A DNA stretch of 64,000 nt from NCBI RefSeq assembly GCF_951793255.1, contig NZ_OX636706.1, forward strand, positions 2,040,001 through 2,104,000. The letters run 5' to 3'. Source of the DNA: Desulfovibrio piger. GTDB taxonomy: Bacteria; Desulfobacterota; Desulfovibrionia; Desulfovibrionales; Desulfovibrionaceae. The first letter of the stretch is position 1; each line of letters begins with the position of its first letter. Positions 63,311-64,000 of this stretch are shown one piece after another. The notes below the pieces were generated by a model. It was not told the DNA's origin. It made no database searches and saw only the letters and a program-made list of their open reading frames with translations. Made by a program: the position numbers and the translations under genes.

Positions 63311-64000
63311 ATGGCATTGGAACTTCGTCAACAACTCAAATTGTCGCAGCAGCTGGTCATGACCCCCCAGCTGCAGCAGGCCATCAAGCTGTTGCAGCTT
63401 TCTCGTGTCGAACTTCTGGAGACCGTCCAGCAGGAATTGCTGGAGAACCCCTTTCTGGAAGAGGCCCCGGCCAATGAGCCCGTGGCTCCGCAGGATCAGG
63501 AGGAGCCGCGGCACGAGAAGCCCCAGGACGAAGTCTATGACGAAGACCTTTCCCGCAATGCCGACTGGGAGGAATATCTCGGCGAATTCGCCAGCACGCC
63601 GCGCACCTCGCAGGGGCGGGAACTGGAGATCGCGGAAGAGATCTCTCCCCTGGAGGCCCGTTACTCGGCCAAGCCCACGCTGGAAGGCCATCTGCTCTGG
63701 CAGCTGCATCTTTCTACCCTGACGGACGAGCAGAAGGAGATCGGCGAGATCATCATCGGCAATCTGGGCTCGTCGGGCTATCTGCGGGCCAGCGTGGAAG
63801 AGATCGCCGAGATGGCGTCCACCACGCCGGAGGCCGTGCAGACCGTGCTGGAGCGCGTACAGCTTTTCGACCCGGTGGGCGTGGCGGCCCGGGATGCCCG
63901 CGAATGTCTGCTGGTGCAGCTGAAGAGCCTGCGCTACGACCGTGACCCCATCCTGCTGGAACTGGTGCAGTCGCATCTGGAAGATCTGGAAGCCCACCGC
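63311..64000 (+). CDS. rpoN: RNA polymerase sigma-54 factor, 5' part (cut by window end)
   Basis: The first 230 residues are visible. The start MALELRQQLKLSQQLVMTPQLQQAIKLLQLSRVEL is the glutamine-rich activator-contact region I of RpoN. An acidic region II follows (about 50-110), then the core-binding domain with GNLGSSGYL and LERVQLFDPVGVAARDARECLL. The C-terminal DNA-binding RpoN box lies outside the window. It directs transcription from -24/-12 promoters. The gene begins 120 nt after the pyrG terminator. Confidence 0.95.
   Translation, partial: MALELRQQLKLSQQLVMTPQLQQAIKLLQLSRVELLETVQQELLENPFLEEAPANEPVAPQDQEEPRHEKPQDEVYDEDLSRNADWEEYLGEFASTPRTSQGRELEIAEEISPLEARYSAKPTLEGHLLWQLHLSTLTDEQKEIGEIIIGNLGSSGYLRASVEEIAEMASTTPEAVQTVLERVQLFDPVGVAARDARECLLVQLKSLRYDRDPILLELVQSHLEDLEAHR

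Overview
The window looks like a chromosomal stretch from a sulfate-reducing bacterium of the Desulfovibrio group. The evidence is high-GC coding DNA, a Desulfovibrio-type trimeric porin, a thioredoxin with the CPHC active site of desulfothioredoxins beside an atypical thioredoxin reductase, a TauE/SafE exporter next to a molybdopterin/[4Fe-4S] pair, and two copies of a GC-rich intergenic dyad that I associate with this genus. Genus-level assignment is inference from gene families.

Layout. Positions 1-1330 hold the 3' part of a 23S rRNA gene, 5S rRNA and a terminator, followed by an intact IS200-type element (1332-2055). Positions 2757-8682 carry a minus-strand operon: SLC13 transporter, sulfatase-like hydrolase with Thr at the nucleophile position, CPHC thioredoxin, atypical thioredoxin reductase and porin. 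A Crp/Fnr regulator (8821-9582) diverges from it. Positions 9915-14263 hold a TauE exporter, a small membrane protein, a cytoplasmic molybdopterin oxidoreductase and its four-cluster ferredoxin. Positions 14385-20539 hold a MarR-controlled efflux operon in which the RND pump and its outer-membrane lipoprotein channel are one polypeptide. Positions 20600-25531 (minus) hold a lipoprotein, a membrane protein and a phosphate importer whose two permeases are fused (PstC-PstA).

Positions 26081-29278 carry a DksA-type zinc finger, an EamA transporter, a diguanylate cyclase, tRNA-Arg and a small winged-helix protein. Positions 29339-31522 are a nested transposon: a second copy of the IS200 element is split by an IS5-family element with a TA target duplication, which itself contains a second type of IS200 element. 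The arithmetic closes exactly (2184 - 1460 = 724 bp, the length of the intact copy). Positions 31552-36061 (minus) hold plsC, rarA, rsmE and a 572-residue protein of unknown function. Positions 36260-42088 hold a double-GAF protein beside an MreB paralogue, an inositol-phosphatase-family protein, rimI, tpiA, secG and an Smr-domain protein.

Positions 42350-46016 hold a WYL regulator and the glpF-glpK glycerol operon. Four identical tRNA-Lys(CUU) genes follow (46637-47034, minus), then a DsbD-type protein, an SGNH hydrolase pair, a fused radical-SAM protein, RNase III, and a compact minus-strand block (60273-54828) in which the RNase P RNA lies between protein genes: NIF3, zinc ribbon, rnpB, ispDF, fadD, dtd. 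The window ends with a PurQ-type amidotransferase, pyrG and the start of rpoN.

The best candidates for new biology are the desulfothioredoxin/hydrolase/transporter/porin operon, the RND-OMF single-chain pump, and the GAF-MreB pair. No CRISPR array, prophage or recognised defence island was seen.
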